From Providencia hangzhouensis (GTDB lineage Bacteria; Pseudomonadota; Gammaproteobacteria; Enterobacterales; Enterobacteriaceae): 64,000 nucleotides of DNA. The stretch spans positions 3,844,001 to 3,908,000 of the forward strand of contig NZ_CP135052.1 in NCBI RefSeq assembly GCF_029193595.2, in the 5' to 3' direction. The notes under the pieces were generated by a model that was given only the letters and a program-made list of their open reading frames with translations, was not told the origin of the DNA and did not search any database. Below are positions 54,682 through 63,713 of the stretch, piece after piece. Every line of letters starts with the position of its first letter. Position 1 is the stretch's first letter. A program made the position numbers and the translations under genes.

Positions 54682-55774
54682 GCCGCTAAGGCCGTTAGGC
54701 TACCAACACCGCCATGATCAAGCGTTCCAAAAAGCGTTGAACAAGGCCGCTAAACACTATTTACAACAGCGTGCAGATCACCGGTTCGCTGACTTACGCT
54801 TTTATTTAAAAAGCTTGGTTTTAATCTTGTGCTGCCTAGGCAGTTACGGCATAGCGCTATGTGTTAACGTGTCTTGGGCTTTTTTTATTTTTTATCCCCT
54901 GTTTATCTGTTTCGCATTATTATTGGCAATTAATTTAGTTCATGATGCTTCCCATAATGCGATTTTCAAACAGGCCAAAGCCAATTATTGGCTCAATTTT
55001 TGGGTCACTATTCCGTTGGGTTTAGACCCTGAATGTTGGCGAGTCAGGCATATTATTTTTCACCATGCTCACACCAACATTCGTCATTATGATTTAGATA
55101 TCGAAGAAAATTTTGTCTTGCGCCAAACCCCTTATCAGCGCTGGTACCCGTTTATGCGAGCTCAGCATCTGTATTGGCCATTAATTGCCGCAATGACTTT
55201 CCCTGCATTGATTTGGTTCTTTGATTGGATGGATAGATTTCATATGACGCGCGTCGCTCCTCATATGCGCCATCAAGGCCGTCGTGGTATTGGGGCATTT
55301 TTATTGGCTAAGTTACTACATTTGATTGTTGCAATAGTCATACCTGCGTTTGTTATCACTGATATCAGTTTAGGTACCTTGCTACTCACTTACTTATTTA
55401 GCCAAATGCTTGCCTCCCTCGTATTTGTTGTATTAATACTTGGCACCCATTGGGCGAAAGCAACTTTTTATACGCCCCCCAAAGAAGGCAATATGCCGCA
55501 TGGTTTTTATACTCATACTTTTTCAACCACTTATGATTGGCAAACCACACCTCGTTGGCTAACCTATTGGTTAGGCGGGTTAAACTTACATCTTACACAT
55601 CATTTATTTCCGAATTGGAACCACCGCCATTACCCTGCACTTGCTAAGATCATTGAGCAAACCGCCGAACAGTTTTCGATGGATTATCATTGTATTAGCG
55701 CGAAAGAACTGTTTGTTTACCAACAACAATTTTTAAAAGAGATGGGAACGGGCAAGCAAGCGGATGAGCACTGA
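54671..55774 (+). CDS. Membrane fatty-acid desaturase
   Basis: 367 residues from ATG 54671 (11-bp overlap with the previous gene). Three histidine boxes of acyl-lipid/acyl-CoA desaturases: HDASHNA, HHAHTNI and HLTHHLFP, between four membrane helices. The second box followed by RHYDLDIE resembles delta-6/linoleoyl-type enzymes, without a cytochrome b5 domain. Last gene of the lipid operon. Introduces a cis double bond in a substrate that cannot be defined. Confidence 0.9.
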   Translation: MSPEPLRPLGYQHRHDQAFQKALNKAAKHYLQQRADHRFADLRFYLKSLVLILCCLGSYGIALCVNVSWAFFIFYPLFICFALLLAINLVHDASHNAIFKQAKANYWLNFWVTIPLGLDPECWRVRHIIFHHAHTNIRHYDLDIEENFVLRQTPYQRWYPFMRAQHLYWPLIAAMTFPALIWFFDWMDRFHMTRVAPHMRHQGRRGIGAFLLAKLLHLIVAIVIPAFVITDISLGTLLLTYLFSQMLASLVFVVLILGTHWAKATFYTPPKEGNMPHGFYTHTFSTTYDWQTTPRWLTYWLGGLNLHLTHHLFPNWNHRHYPALAKIIEQTAEQFSMDYHCISAKELFVYQQQFLKEMGTGKQADEH

Positions 55775-55808
55775 GCCAAACAACCCAGTGCTTACTTCGC
55801 TATATTGA

Positions 55809-57128
55809 TTATCTGTCGATAATAATATTTTGATTTATGACGCTTTTTTCACTATTTCCTACCATCTGAGCAAATTTCTCTAATGGGTCAGTCCGAAAAG
55901 CATACAAACGTTTGAGCGCAAAAGGGTTATCCCCCAATTTAACTTTTCCTTGAATCGTAGTGACGGCAAGATGTAGCCCCGCATCTTTAGCCGCATCCAT
56001 CGCTGATTGGTTATAACCACCAAATGGATATGCAAGGTAACGCTGCTCAGGTTCGAAACGGCTTAGAATTCTCATCGATCGTTTGAAATCCAACATGATC
56101 GTATGTTCTTTCCGGCTAAATAAAATGGGTGAATTATGATTATCTAAACGATGTAAAAAGTGAGTATGAGATTGGATATTAAAAACGTCTCGGCTATCTT
56201 TTATCTCTTGTTTATTCATAAATTGTAAGTCATGCGCTGACCATTTTTGTGGCTGTGTTTTAATCCGCGAAGAAATAATAAATAGCGTCGCCTGCTGGCG
56301 GTTATGCCTTAAAATCGGTAATGCATAGCGATAAACTGATTTTAAACCATCATCAAATGTCAGCACGACTGCTTTACCTGGTAAGTTAGCAGATTTATTC
56401 AGATAATCTTCCACATCGGCAAGCGAAAGCGTTTGGTAACCCGCCTGTTTTAAATAATTCATTTGTTCACGAAATGCTTCCACAGATGTCGTCGTTGACG
56501 TGTCACGAAAATGCTTATTTTCACTGTCTTTGAGAATATGGTGATAAGTTAAAATTGGAATGCCTTTATCTAATGCTACATCATCTAAACGCACATAGCC
56601 CAGCCTATCCCCTAGGCGAATCGTTAGCCAAGCAGTCTTTTCTCCTGCTTTATCCGTTTTAATCATCCGTGCTAACACAGGGTAGCGCAGGTTTTCCCAT
56701 AAAGAGGCAATTTGCTTACTATTACTCTGAGTTGAGTTATATACCGCTGTTTTTTGGTGCGTGACCAAATAATCATAAATGGGATTTTGTAAATCATTTA
56801 GCCTATCCACTTCAGGTACATAACGCGGTTTTTGGTTAGAAAACGATACTGTTTTTACAAAGGCATACCCATTGCCAAACTGCATTGCACAATAATCCCC
56901 CGAAGGAGAATAGGCATAAAAACCGTGTTCTGCATTGAGTTCTGCGACGGCTCGCATTTCTCCAGCAATCATCGCAAAAATAATTTCAGGCTGTTTTGTT
57001 TGCACTAGCTTTGGTGGGATGTCTGCCAACTGCCAATCGTCAGTGTTGTTGACGGTCTCAGAAGCCAAAGATTGGGGAAGATAATTCGTAAATAAAATAC
57101 AAAGCAATAAAAGAAATCGTTTAGACAT
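55809..57128 (-). CDS. Secreted polysaccharide deacetylase-family protein
   Basis: 439 residues, signal peptide MSKRFLLLLCILFTNYLPQS-LAS. N-terminal region (25-190) of unknown fold, then a NodB-type deacetylase domain from about 190: PILTYHHIL, VVLTFDDGLKS (metal Asp), and SHTHFLHRL with metal histidines, plus RYLAYPFGGYN. Acts on N-acetyl groups of an exported or wall polysaccharide; relation to PgaB/IcaB is plausible but the extra N-terminal domain differs. Convergent with the lipid operon; not clearly linked to it. Confidence 0.85.
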   Translation of the reverse strand: MSKRFLLLLCILFTNYLPQSLASETVNNTDDWQLADIPPKLVQTKQPEIIFAMIAGEMRAVAELNAEHGFYAYSPSGDYCAMQFGNGYAFVKTVSFSNQKPRYVPEVDRLNDLQNPIYDYLVTHQKTAVYNSTQSNSKQIASLWENLRYPVLARMIKTDKAGEKTAWLTIRLGDRLGYVRLDDVALDKGIPILTYHHILKDSENKHFRDTSTTTSVEAFREQMNYLKQAGYQTLSLADVEDYLNKSANLPGKAVVLTFDDGLKSVYRYALPILRHNRQQATLFIISSRIKTQPQKWSAHDLQFMNKQEIKDSRDVFNIQSHTHFLHRLDNHNSPILFSRKEHTIMLDFKRSMRILSRFEPEQRYLAYPFGGYNQSAMDAAKDAGLHLAVTTIQGKVKLGDNPFALKRLYAFRTDPLEKFAQMVGNSEKSVINQNIIIDR

Positions 57129-57248
57129 GTTTTATCCACTATAAAGCTGGGTTTCCGCCATTATTCTAAACCTACTCTAGATTGAACCCCATACCCTGAT
57201 AAAAATTTTTATTGTTCCCTGCTTCCCACTATTTTCACCTATTAAGCT

Positions 57249-57262
57249 GTTATACCAATTTT
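57249..57262. promoter_or_regulatory. ExuR/UxuR-like operator box upstream of the enolase-superfamily gene
   Basis: GTTATACCAATTTT, whose reverse complement AAAATTGGTATAAC shares 13 identical bases with the box at 61867. The pattern fits one and a half sites of the AAATTGGTATACCAATTT consensus of the ExuR/UxuR GntR-type repressors. It lies about 160 bp upstream of the gene at 57422. The repressor at 60994 is the probable ligand. Confidence 0.55.
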
Positions 57263-57421
57263 AAAGATACGCCATAATCTATCATACAAAATAAAGAGAT
57301 CTAGCTCATATTTATCAGTAAAAAGCACCATACAGGCACAATCTGTAAATCATTTGACAGTTTAATCCACTTCCCACTGTTAGATTGGCATTCAACCACC
57401 TTACAACACCTGGGAACAACA

Positions 57422-58534
57422 ATGAAAATAAAAGAAATTAGTACTTTTATCATGCACGTACCTGTCACTAATGACCTAATTGGTGACTCAACTCACAGCA
57501 TTACCCATTGGGGGATGCCGGGTGTCATGATCAAAACAGAATGTGGATTAGTCGGTTATGGCCACACAGGGACACATGCCGACATCACCACTGACCGTTT
57601 AATCACCACTATTATTGAAGATGTTTTCGGCCCAATGTTACTCGGCGAAGACCCAACAGAAGTGCGCTATTTACATCGAAAACTCACTCGCAGCTCAACC
57701 AATATCTGGGTAGGTCGTGGTGGTTTGATGCAAATGGCGATTTCTGCCATCGATATCGCCCTTTGGGACCTTAAAGCTAAAGCCGCAGATCAGCCGCTAT
57801 GGCAACTGTTTGGCGGTTCAAAACACAATAAAGTTAACGCCTATAACACCGACTGCGGTTGGTTAGTGCGTAGCCAAGAAGACTTAGTCGATGATTGTAA
57901 AAAAATGATCTTCGAAGAAGGCTTCAAAGCAATAAAAATGAAAATTGGTAAACCAGATCCACGCGAAGATCTACAACGTATTGAAGCTGTTCGTAACGCA
58001 ATTGGCGACGATATCGACCTAATGGTCGATGCAAACGGTAAATGGGATATCAGTATTGCCAAGCAATATGGCCACCGTTTAAATGATTTCAATATTAAGT
58101 GGTTTGAAGAACCATTATGGCATGATGATGTCGCCAGCCATAAACAGCTTGCTGCTTATATGGATACACCTATCGCATTAGGTGAATTACTTTATCACAA
58201 TGATTCATTTAAAGAATTTGTCTTGGCGGGTGCGGTTGATTACTTACAACCTGATGCAACACGCTGTGGCGGTTTAACAGCGGTATGGGAAATTGCTGAC
58301 TTAGGTATGGCCTTTAATTTACCAGTGACACCACACCATGGCGATATGATGCAGGCACAATTGCATCTGGTAATGGCACATCCCGCTTGTTCTTTACTGG
58401 AATTTATTCCATGGACACTGGATTGCTTTGTTGACCCAGTCGAAGTCATTGATGGTGTTTATACCACACCAACCGCGCCTGGGGCAGGTACGACGTTAAA
58501 ACCTGAAGCATTAGCCAAATTTAACGTGAAATAA
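57422..58534 (+). CDS. Enolase-superfamily sugar-acid dehydratase (mandelate racemase group)
   Basis: 370 residues with capping domain (1-125) and (beta/alpha)7-beta barrel. Key residues: Lys172-x-Lys174 (IKMKIG), metal ligands Asp203 (MVDANG), Glu229 (KWFEEPL), Glu255 (IALGELL), and the Asp278/His305 dyad (LQPDATRCGG, VTPHHGD). This set marks the mandelate-racemase subgroup, mostly acid-sugar dehydratases. With an MFS sugar-acid transporter and UxaA nearby, a hexonate or hexarate is the likely substrate (galactarate-, talarate-, altronate- or rhamnonate-type); the exact sugar cannot be told. Confidence 0.88.
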   Translation: MKIKEISTFIMHVPVTNDLIGDSTHSITHWGMPGVMIKTECGLVGYGHTGTHADITTDRLITTIIEDVFGPMLLGEDPTEVRYLHRKLTRSSTNIWVGRGGLMQMAISAIDIALWDLKAKAADQPLWQLFGGSKHNKVNAYNTDCGWLVRSQEDLVDDCKKMIFEEGFKAIKMKIGKPDPREDLQRIEAVRNAIGDDIDLMVDANGKWDISIAKQYGHRLNDFNIKWFEEPLWHDDVASHKQLAAYMDTPIALGELLYHNDSFKEFVLAGAVDYLQPDATRCGGLTAVWEIADLGMAFNLPVTPHHGDMMQAQLHLVMAHPACSLLEFIPWTLDCFVDPVEVIDGVYTTPTAPGAGTTLKPEALAKFNVK

Positions 58535-58540
58535 TGATCA

Positions 58541-58584
58541 TTCCCTTTTTCAATATTTCATTTCTAACAACATGAAAAAGGGAA
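58541..58584 (+). terminator. Hairpin after the dehydratase gene
   Basis: Perfect 12-bp arms TTCCCTTTTTCA / TGAAAAAGGGAA with a 20-nt loop. It separates the dehydratase gene from the MFS gene and may act on either strand. Confidence 0.65.
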
Positions 58585-58783
58585 ATTAATAACAAGAATT
58601 ATTCATTTTAAATTACTTATTTATACTCTGAATAATTCATGGTGCAATCAACAACACTGCAACTTGAAGTATGACGAGTACATTAGCTCTATACTCTACT
58701 CTGCTGGTTATTCAGCGGCGGGCTAAACACATAATAAAAATGAATAGATAACATTACTATCTTACAAAAAACTGGGGTGAACC

Positions 58784-60094
58784 ATGTCCACCAATACGGA
58801 TCATTTATCATCGGCTACCAGCAAAGCAATACGAAAAATAATACCTATGGTGGTATTAATGTTCATATTGGCTTATTTAGACCGTTCAAATATTGGTTTT
58901 GCAAAACAAGAGTTTCAATTAACAACTGGGTTAAGTGACGCTGCATACGCATTTGGCGCAGGGATCTTTTTTATCGGCTACGCACTATTTGAAGTGCCAA
59001 GTAATATTCTGTTGTACCGAATTGGCGCTCGGGTATGGTTATCGCGCATTATGGTCACATGGGGGCTAGTCTCTGCCGCCATGATGTTTGCTCATGATGA
59101 AACCACCTTTATTGTGCTGCGTTTCTTACTTGGTGTCAGTGAAGCTGGCTTCTTTCCGGGGGTTATTCTGTATTTAACCTTCTGGTTCCCACAAAATATC
59201 CGAGCACGGGTGACAGGCTACTTCTTATTTGGGGCACCACTGGCGTTTATCATTGGCGGCCCATTATCTGGCTCATTATTGTCGTTAGAAGGAACTTCAT
59301 TTGCCTTCGGTTTATACGGCTGGCAGTTAATGTTTGTCGTAGAAGGTTTATTAGCGTCTATTGTCGGGATTTGGGTGTTCTTTTACCTTGATGACCGCCC
59401 TGAAAAAGCCAAATGGCTGACAGCTGAGGAAAAAAGTGCACTTTCCGCTAAATTAGCCTTGGAAGAAGATGCCAAAGCAGGCCATAGCCCGAAAGGCGCC
59501 TTGAGAGCATTATTAGATATGCGCGTTCTCTACCTGTGTCTGATTTGGTTTACCGTTCAAGTATGTGGCTATGGGATTTATTTCTTCTTACCAACCCAAA
59601 TCGGTACGTTGTTGGGCAGTAAAGTCGGCATACTTGTAGGCTTTGTTACCGCCATTCCACCACTGTGTGCGGCGATTGCGGTTTATTATGTACCTCGTAT
59701 TTCAGAACGTCTAAAAGAACGTCGTAAGGTCGCTGCCATCACCTTTATGTTAGGTGCGGCGGGAATTGCGGTTTCTGGTTTATTCGATAGCATTCCCGTC
59801 ATTGCGATTATTGCCCTGTGTGTGGCAGCGGCTGGTCACTTGGCGATGCAGCCTCTGTATTGGAGCTTCCCATCTGCATACTTAGGCGGCACCGCAGCTG
59901 CATCGGGTATTGCTTTGATTAACTCAGTGGGTAACTTAGGTGGTTTTGTGGCACCAAACTTACGAGTTTGGGCTGAAACTACCTTTGAATCTGCCCGTGC
60001 AGGACTCTATTTTATCGCATTGGTCGCCTTTATCGGTGGTCTGTTGATTCTGACATTAAAAAGATTAGGTATTGAAAAACGATTTGAAGATTAA
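58784..60094 (+). CDS. MFS sugar-acid transporter (anion:cation symporter family, RhmT/GudP-like)
   Basis: 436 residues, 12 helices. ACS-family signatures: YLDRSNIGFAKQ near helix 1, EVPSNILLYRIGARVWLSRI, LLGVSEAGFFPGVILYLTFW and FFLPTQIGTLLGSKVGI. It most resembles the L-rhamnonate permease RhmT by memory of its sequence (LDRSNIGFAKQ, GAGIFF, FFLPTQ). Imports an acid sugar by proton symport for the neighbouring dehydratases. It has a GGGGTG ribosome site and a strong terminator after it. Confidence 0.9.
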   Translation: MSTNTDHLSSATSKAIRKIIPMVVLMFILAYLDRSNIGFAKQEFQLTTGLSDAAYAFGAGIFFIGYALFEVPSNILLYRIGARVWLSRIMVTWGLVSAAMMFAHDETTFIVLRFLLGVSEAGFFPGVILYLTFWFPQNIRARVTGYFLFGAPLAFIIGGPLSGSLLSLEGTSFAFGLYGWQLMFVVEGLLASIVGIWVFFYLDDRPEKAKWLTAEEKSALSAKLALEEDAKAGHSPKGALRALLDMRVLYLCLIWFTVQVCGYGIYFFLPTQIGTLLGSKVGILVGFVTAIPPLCAAIAVYYVPRISERLKERRKVAAITFMLGAAGIAVSGLFDSIPVIAIIALCVAAAGHLAMQPLYWSFPSAYLGGTAAASGIALINSVGNLGGFVAPNLRVWAETTFESARAGLYFIALVAFIGGLLILTLKRLGIEKRFED

Positions 60095-60115
60095 TTAATT
60101 ATCTTTTAAATCCCT

Positions 60116-60143
60116 CCCGAGCCACATTAATGGCTCGGGTTTT
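60116..60143 (+). terminator. Rho-independent terminator of the MFS gene
   Basis: CCCGAGCCA / TGGCTCGGG with a 6-nt loop followed by TTTT. Classic form. Confidence 0.92.
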
Positions 60144-60258
60144 CTATTACCCTATTTCTTATTTATGAGGTTTACTCGAATATTACGGCGGTTCATGATT
60201 GAACATAACCCTACCAAATGTCATGATAAAGTTAGCCAATCATGCAGGGAGCATTCAG

Positions 60259-60993
60259 ATGAACATTGCGGTACAAAACAGCCAATTAGTTCTAACGCAT
60301 GAAAATATTCTTGAAATATTAAAAACAAATAGTTGGTTTAGTAACTTACCTGATTATTTGATTTCCATCTTAATGACATGCGCCACATTACGTTTCTATC
60401 CAGATGGTGAAATGGTTCACTATCAGGGTGACCCTGCTCGTGGTCTATATGCGGTGATTCAAGGTTCAGTAAAAGTAAGTTCAATTTCCTCAGATGGCCG
60501 TGAATGTGTATTTCGCTATCTTTCACCAGGCAATTGGTTTGGCGAAATTGCCATGCTAGATAAATCAGCGCGCACCCATGATGCCAAAGCGATTAGCCCA
60601 ACCATTTTACTGACAATATCACCGAAAGACTTAACCATGATCTTGGAAAAACACCCCGTTTTTTACCAATTTCTGAATATTTTACTCTGCAAAGTGATTC
60701 GTAATGCCTTTACCATTATCAATGACAGTGCCTTATTATCTGTTTCAGCCCGACTCGCCAAACGCTTATTGAGCTTAGCAGAAGGCTATGGCGAACCTCA
60801 TGAAAAAGGAATTCAACTAAGCTTATATCTCACACAAGATGACTTAGCGACCATCATTAATACCACACGGCAAACCATCAATAAGCGTTTAGTCGCATGG
60901 GAAAAACTAGGCTGGATTGATGCAAAATACGGGAAAATTATTTTAGTTAACCTCCCCGCGCTGAAGCAAATATCGGAAGATGATGAGGAATAA
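60259..60993 (+). CDS. Crp/Fnr-family transcriptional regulator
   Basis: 244 residues from ATG 60259, chosen for its GGGAG site; an upstream ATG at 60199 would add 20 residues. Cyclic-nucleotide-binding-type domain (HYQGDPARGLYAVIQGSVKV, YLSPGNWFGEIAMLDKS) and C-terminal winged helix (LYLTQDDLATIINTTRQTIN). The FNR iron-sulfur cysteine set is absent, and the Arg/Ser pattern for cAMP binding is incomplete, so the effector is unknown. Its stop directly abuts the stop of the convergent GntR gene. Confidence 0.88.
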   Translation: MNIAVQNSQLVLTHENILEILKTNSWFSNLPDYLISILMTCATLRFYPDGEMVHYQGDPARGLYAVIQGSVKVSSISSDGRECVFRYLSPGNWFGEIAMLDKSARTHDAKAISPTILLTISPKDLTMILEKHPVFYQFLNILLCKVIRNAFTIINDSALLSVSARLAKRLLSLAEGYGEPHEKGIQLSLYLTQDDLATIINTTRQTINKRLVAWEKLGWIDAKYGKIILVNLPALKQISEDDEE

Positions 60994-61755
60994 CTAGCTG
61001 TTATCATCCATGGTTGGGCTATCTGCGAAGAAATAGCGATCCATGGTGAATTCGAAGTCATCACTGGTCGCATTGAATAACATTTTTTTGGTATTTTCCA
61101 AATGTTGCCACATAGCTTGCCGCGCCCCTTTAGGGTCTCGACGCGCTAACGCCTGCAAAATTTGGTCATGTTCATCGCACCAGCTCTCAATCGAACGGTT
61201 ATCAATGTGCTCATGAAGCTTGAGCCAGTAAGGGTTACGTAAGCGTTGGCTCCACATTTGCTCAACGATCACCACCATCGCACTGTTATGGGTCGACGCG
61301 GCAATTTGCATGTGAAAAGCAAGATCCCATGTTGAATCACGAAAACGATCCTCTTTGCGAGCATGCTTTTGAATATCAACTAGTTTTAAAATATCTTCTT
61401 TGGTGGCTTGGGTCGCGGCAAACTCGGCGATATGGCTTTCAATCAGTTGCCTTGCTTGTAAGAGCTCAAACGGCCCACAGCGGCTAAACTCTAATCCCGT
61501 TTCTGTATTGACTGAGTTATTAGACCGATTACTAATAACATGTATGCCAGATCCTTTGCGTACATCCACATAGCCTTCTACTTCTAACATAATGATGGCT
61601 TCACGGATCACAGTACGGCTCACCTTCATTTCGTCAGCAAGTAACCGTTCCGCAGGTAATTTAGTGCCAACTGGGTATTCGTCATTTTCGATACGTTCTT
61701 TGACCAGAGCCGCAACTTGTTGGTATAGGCGCGGTTCACTCTCTTGTGAGCTCAT
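60994..61755 (-). CDS. GntR/FadR-family repressor (ExuR/UxuR-like)
   Basis: 253 residues. N-terminal winged helix ([40 protein letters not shown]) and an all-helical FCD ligand domain ([39 protein letters not shown]). The FadR subgroup includes ExuR and UxuR, which repress hexuronate genes. Divergent from uxaA, with a matching operator box between them (61867) and another at 57249, so it likely controls the whole sugar-acid region. Confidence 0.88.
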   Translation of the reverse strand: MSSQESEPRLYQQVAALVKERIENDEYPVGTKLPAERLLADEMKVSRTVIREAIIMLEVEGYVDVRKGSGIHVISNRSNNSVNTETGLEFSRCGPFELLQARQLIESHIAEFAATQATKEDILKLVDIQKHARKEDRFRDSTWDLAFHMQIAASTHNSAMVVIVEQMWSQRLRNPYWLKLHEHIDNRSIESWCDEHDQILQALARRDPKGARQAMWQHLENTKKMLFNATSDDFEFTMDRYFFADSPTMDDNS

Positions 61756-61866
61756 TATTTTCTCCTTTCACATAACCACCCGACTCGCTGGCCATCAATG
61801 TCCACAGTATAACGAAATTTTTCGACGATGGGTGAAATAGAACTTCACTAATAAATAAATCGCAAT

Positions 61867-61879
61867 AAATTGGTATAAC
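61867..61879. promoter_or_regulatory. ExuR/UxuR-like operator box between the gntR-like and uxaA genes
   Basis: AAATTGGTATAAC, identical over 13 bases to the reverse complement of the box at 57249. Ten bp further right, GTTATAAACCA is an imperfect inverted copy. Lies in the divergent promoter region of the repressor and uxaA. Confidence 0.6.
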
Positions 61880-61995
61880 ATCTTTTAAAGTTATAAACCA
61901 GACCGTATAATGAATGAAATTTAGACAACAAAAGATCATTCATACTTTTTATGGCTGATCATGCTTAATCCGATTTCCAGTTCAGGGAACGCAAT

Positions 61996-63489
61996 ATGAT
62001 AAAAGATATAATTAAAATACATCCCAATGACAATGTCGCCATTACTTTAGTTAACCGACAAGCAGGGGAAACCATTAGTGTTGCAGAGCAATCAGTAACA
62101 TTAAAACAAGATGTTGACCGAGGGCATAAAATTGCCCTCACCTTGATTGAGGCTGGCAATAATATTGTTAAATATGGCGCTCCTATCGGCCATGCAACGA
62201 CTACCATAACGGCTGGAGAGCATGTTCATACTCATAATACCGCCACCAATTTAAGTGCCTTAAATGATTATGAGTACCGCCCTGAACACAACACAATTGC
62301 CGTTACACGGCCGGATCCAGAAGTGCAAATCTATCGCCGAGCAAATGGTGATGTCGCTATCCGTAATGAAATTTGGGTGATACCAACAGTCGGCTGTGTT
62401 AATGCACTGGCGAGAAAAATGATCGAACGCTTTAATAAACAACATAATGGCGCTTCTGATATTGATGGTGTTTATCTTTATAACCATACTTTAGGGTGTT
62501 CCCAGCTCGGTGATGACCATTTAACAACCCGTACTATTTTACAAGATATGGTTAAGCACCCTAATGCAGGTGGCGTTTTAGTCATCGGTTTAGGTTGTGA
62601 AAATAATCAAGTCGCCGCCTTTAAAGAAACATTAGGTGACTATGATGATGAACGCGTGAAATTTATGGTATGCCAACAATTAGATGATGAAATTGAAGCC
62701 GGTGTAGAGCACCTTAATGCACTTTATCAATTAGTACAGCAAGATAAACGTGAGTCAGGCAAACTGAGCGAAGTGAAATTTGGTCTTGAATGTGGTGGAT
62801 CTGATGGCCTTTCAGGGATCACGGCTAACCCATTGTTAGGCTGTTTTTCTGATTTTTTAGTCAGTCATAACGGAACTACGGTGTTAACCGAAGTACCTGA
62901 AATGTTTGGTGCTGAACAAATTCTAATGAACCACTGCCATGATGAACTGACGTTTGAGAAAACGGTCAATATGATCAATGACTTCAAACAGTATTTTATT
63001 GCCCATGACCAGCCAATTTATGAAAACCCATCTCCAGGTAATAAAGCCGGAGGCATTTCGACACTCGAAGAAAAATCCCTCGGCTGCACACAAAAAGCTG
63101 GCACTAGCCAAGTAATGGATGTTTTAAAATACGGGGAGCGCCTGACAACCCCAGGATTCAACTTGTTAAGCGCACCGGGTAATGATGCCATTGCCACCAG
63201 TGCCTTAGGAGCAGCTGGCTGCCATATGGTGTTATTTACAACAGGTCGTGGCACGCCATATGGTGGCTTTGTCCCCACCATGAAAATTGCGACCAATAAT
63301 GAATTAGCCGCCAAAAAACCCCATTGGATTGATTTTAATGCAGGTGCCTTATTAACAGGAAAATCCATGAATCAGTTATTAGATGACTTCATTCAGTTGG
63401 TTGTCAAAACCGTTAATGGTGAACCTACAAAAAATGAAATCAATGATTTCCGTGAATTAGCAATTTTTAAAATGGGCGTCACACTTTAA
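61996..63489 (+). CDS. uxaA: Altronate dehydratase UxaA
   Basis: 497 residues, co-linear with E. coli UxaA. N-terminal SAF-like domain (IIKIHPNDNVAITLVNRQAG, IKYGAPIGHA-type NIVKYGAPIGHATTT, GEHVHTHNTATNLS), then the D-galactarate/altronate dehydratase domain: PTVGCVN, HTLGCSQLGDDH, LVIGLGCENNQ, LECGGSDGLSGITANP, GCTQKAG. Converts D-altronate to 2-keto-3-deoxygluconate in galacturonate catabolism. uxaB and uxaC are not next to it, so the altronate may be taken up or formed by another route. Confidence 0.96.
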   Translation: MIKDIIKIHPNDNVAITLVNRQAGETISVAEQSVTLKQDVDRGHKIALTLIEAGNNIVKYGAPIGHATTTITAGEHVHTHNTATNLSALNDYEYRPEHNTIAVTRPDPEVQIYRRANGDVAIRNEIWVIPTVGCVNALARKMIERFNKQHNGASDIDGVYLYNHTLGCSQLGDDHLTTRTILQDMVKHPNAGGVLVIGLGCENNQVAAFKETLGDYDDERVKFMVCQQLDDEIEAGVEHLNALYQLVQQDKRESGKLSEVKFGLECGGSDGLSGITANPLLGCFSDFLVSHNGTTVLTEVPEMFGAEQILMNHCHDELTFEKTVNMINDFKQYFIAHDQPIYENPSPGNKAGGISTLEEKSLGCTQKAGTSQVMDVLKYGERLTTPGFNLLSAPGNDAIATSALGAAGCHMVLFTTGRGTPYGGFVPTMKIATNNELAAKKPHWIDFNAGALLTGKSMNQLLDDFIQLVVKTVNGEPTKNEINDFRELAIFKMGVTL

Positions 63490-63499
63490 AAACAAATTA

Positions 63500-63536
63500 A
63501 TCCCTATTGCTTTGGTTATTATTAAGCAATAGGGAT
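63500..63536 (+). terminator. Hairpin after uxaA
   Basis: Perfect 13-bp arms ATCCCTATTGCTT / AAGCAATAGGGAT with an 11-nt loop, 11 bp after the stop. The U-run is weak. Confidence 0.75.
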
Positions 63537-63713
63537 ATAACTAACTATTTATATTTATTAACTTTTTCCTACCGACCTTACTTTCTATCCTAAGCCATAA
63601 GCCCATTTATTGTGACACGAAGACAATAAAGAAAAGTCACCATTTCCCTATTTTTAAGATATGGTAGGATCCATTTCGTAATGACGAATTTTAATTTATT
63701 AGCAGGGTAAATA

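Noticed and set aside
48880..55774. Calling the lipid cluster a hydrocarbon (ole) operon
   Set aside because: OleB is absent, the ligase is not OleC-type, and four further lipid enzymes are present; only partial analogy is supportable.
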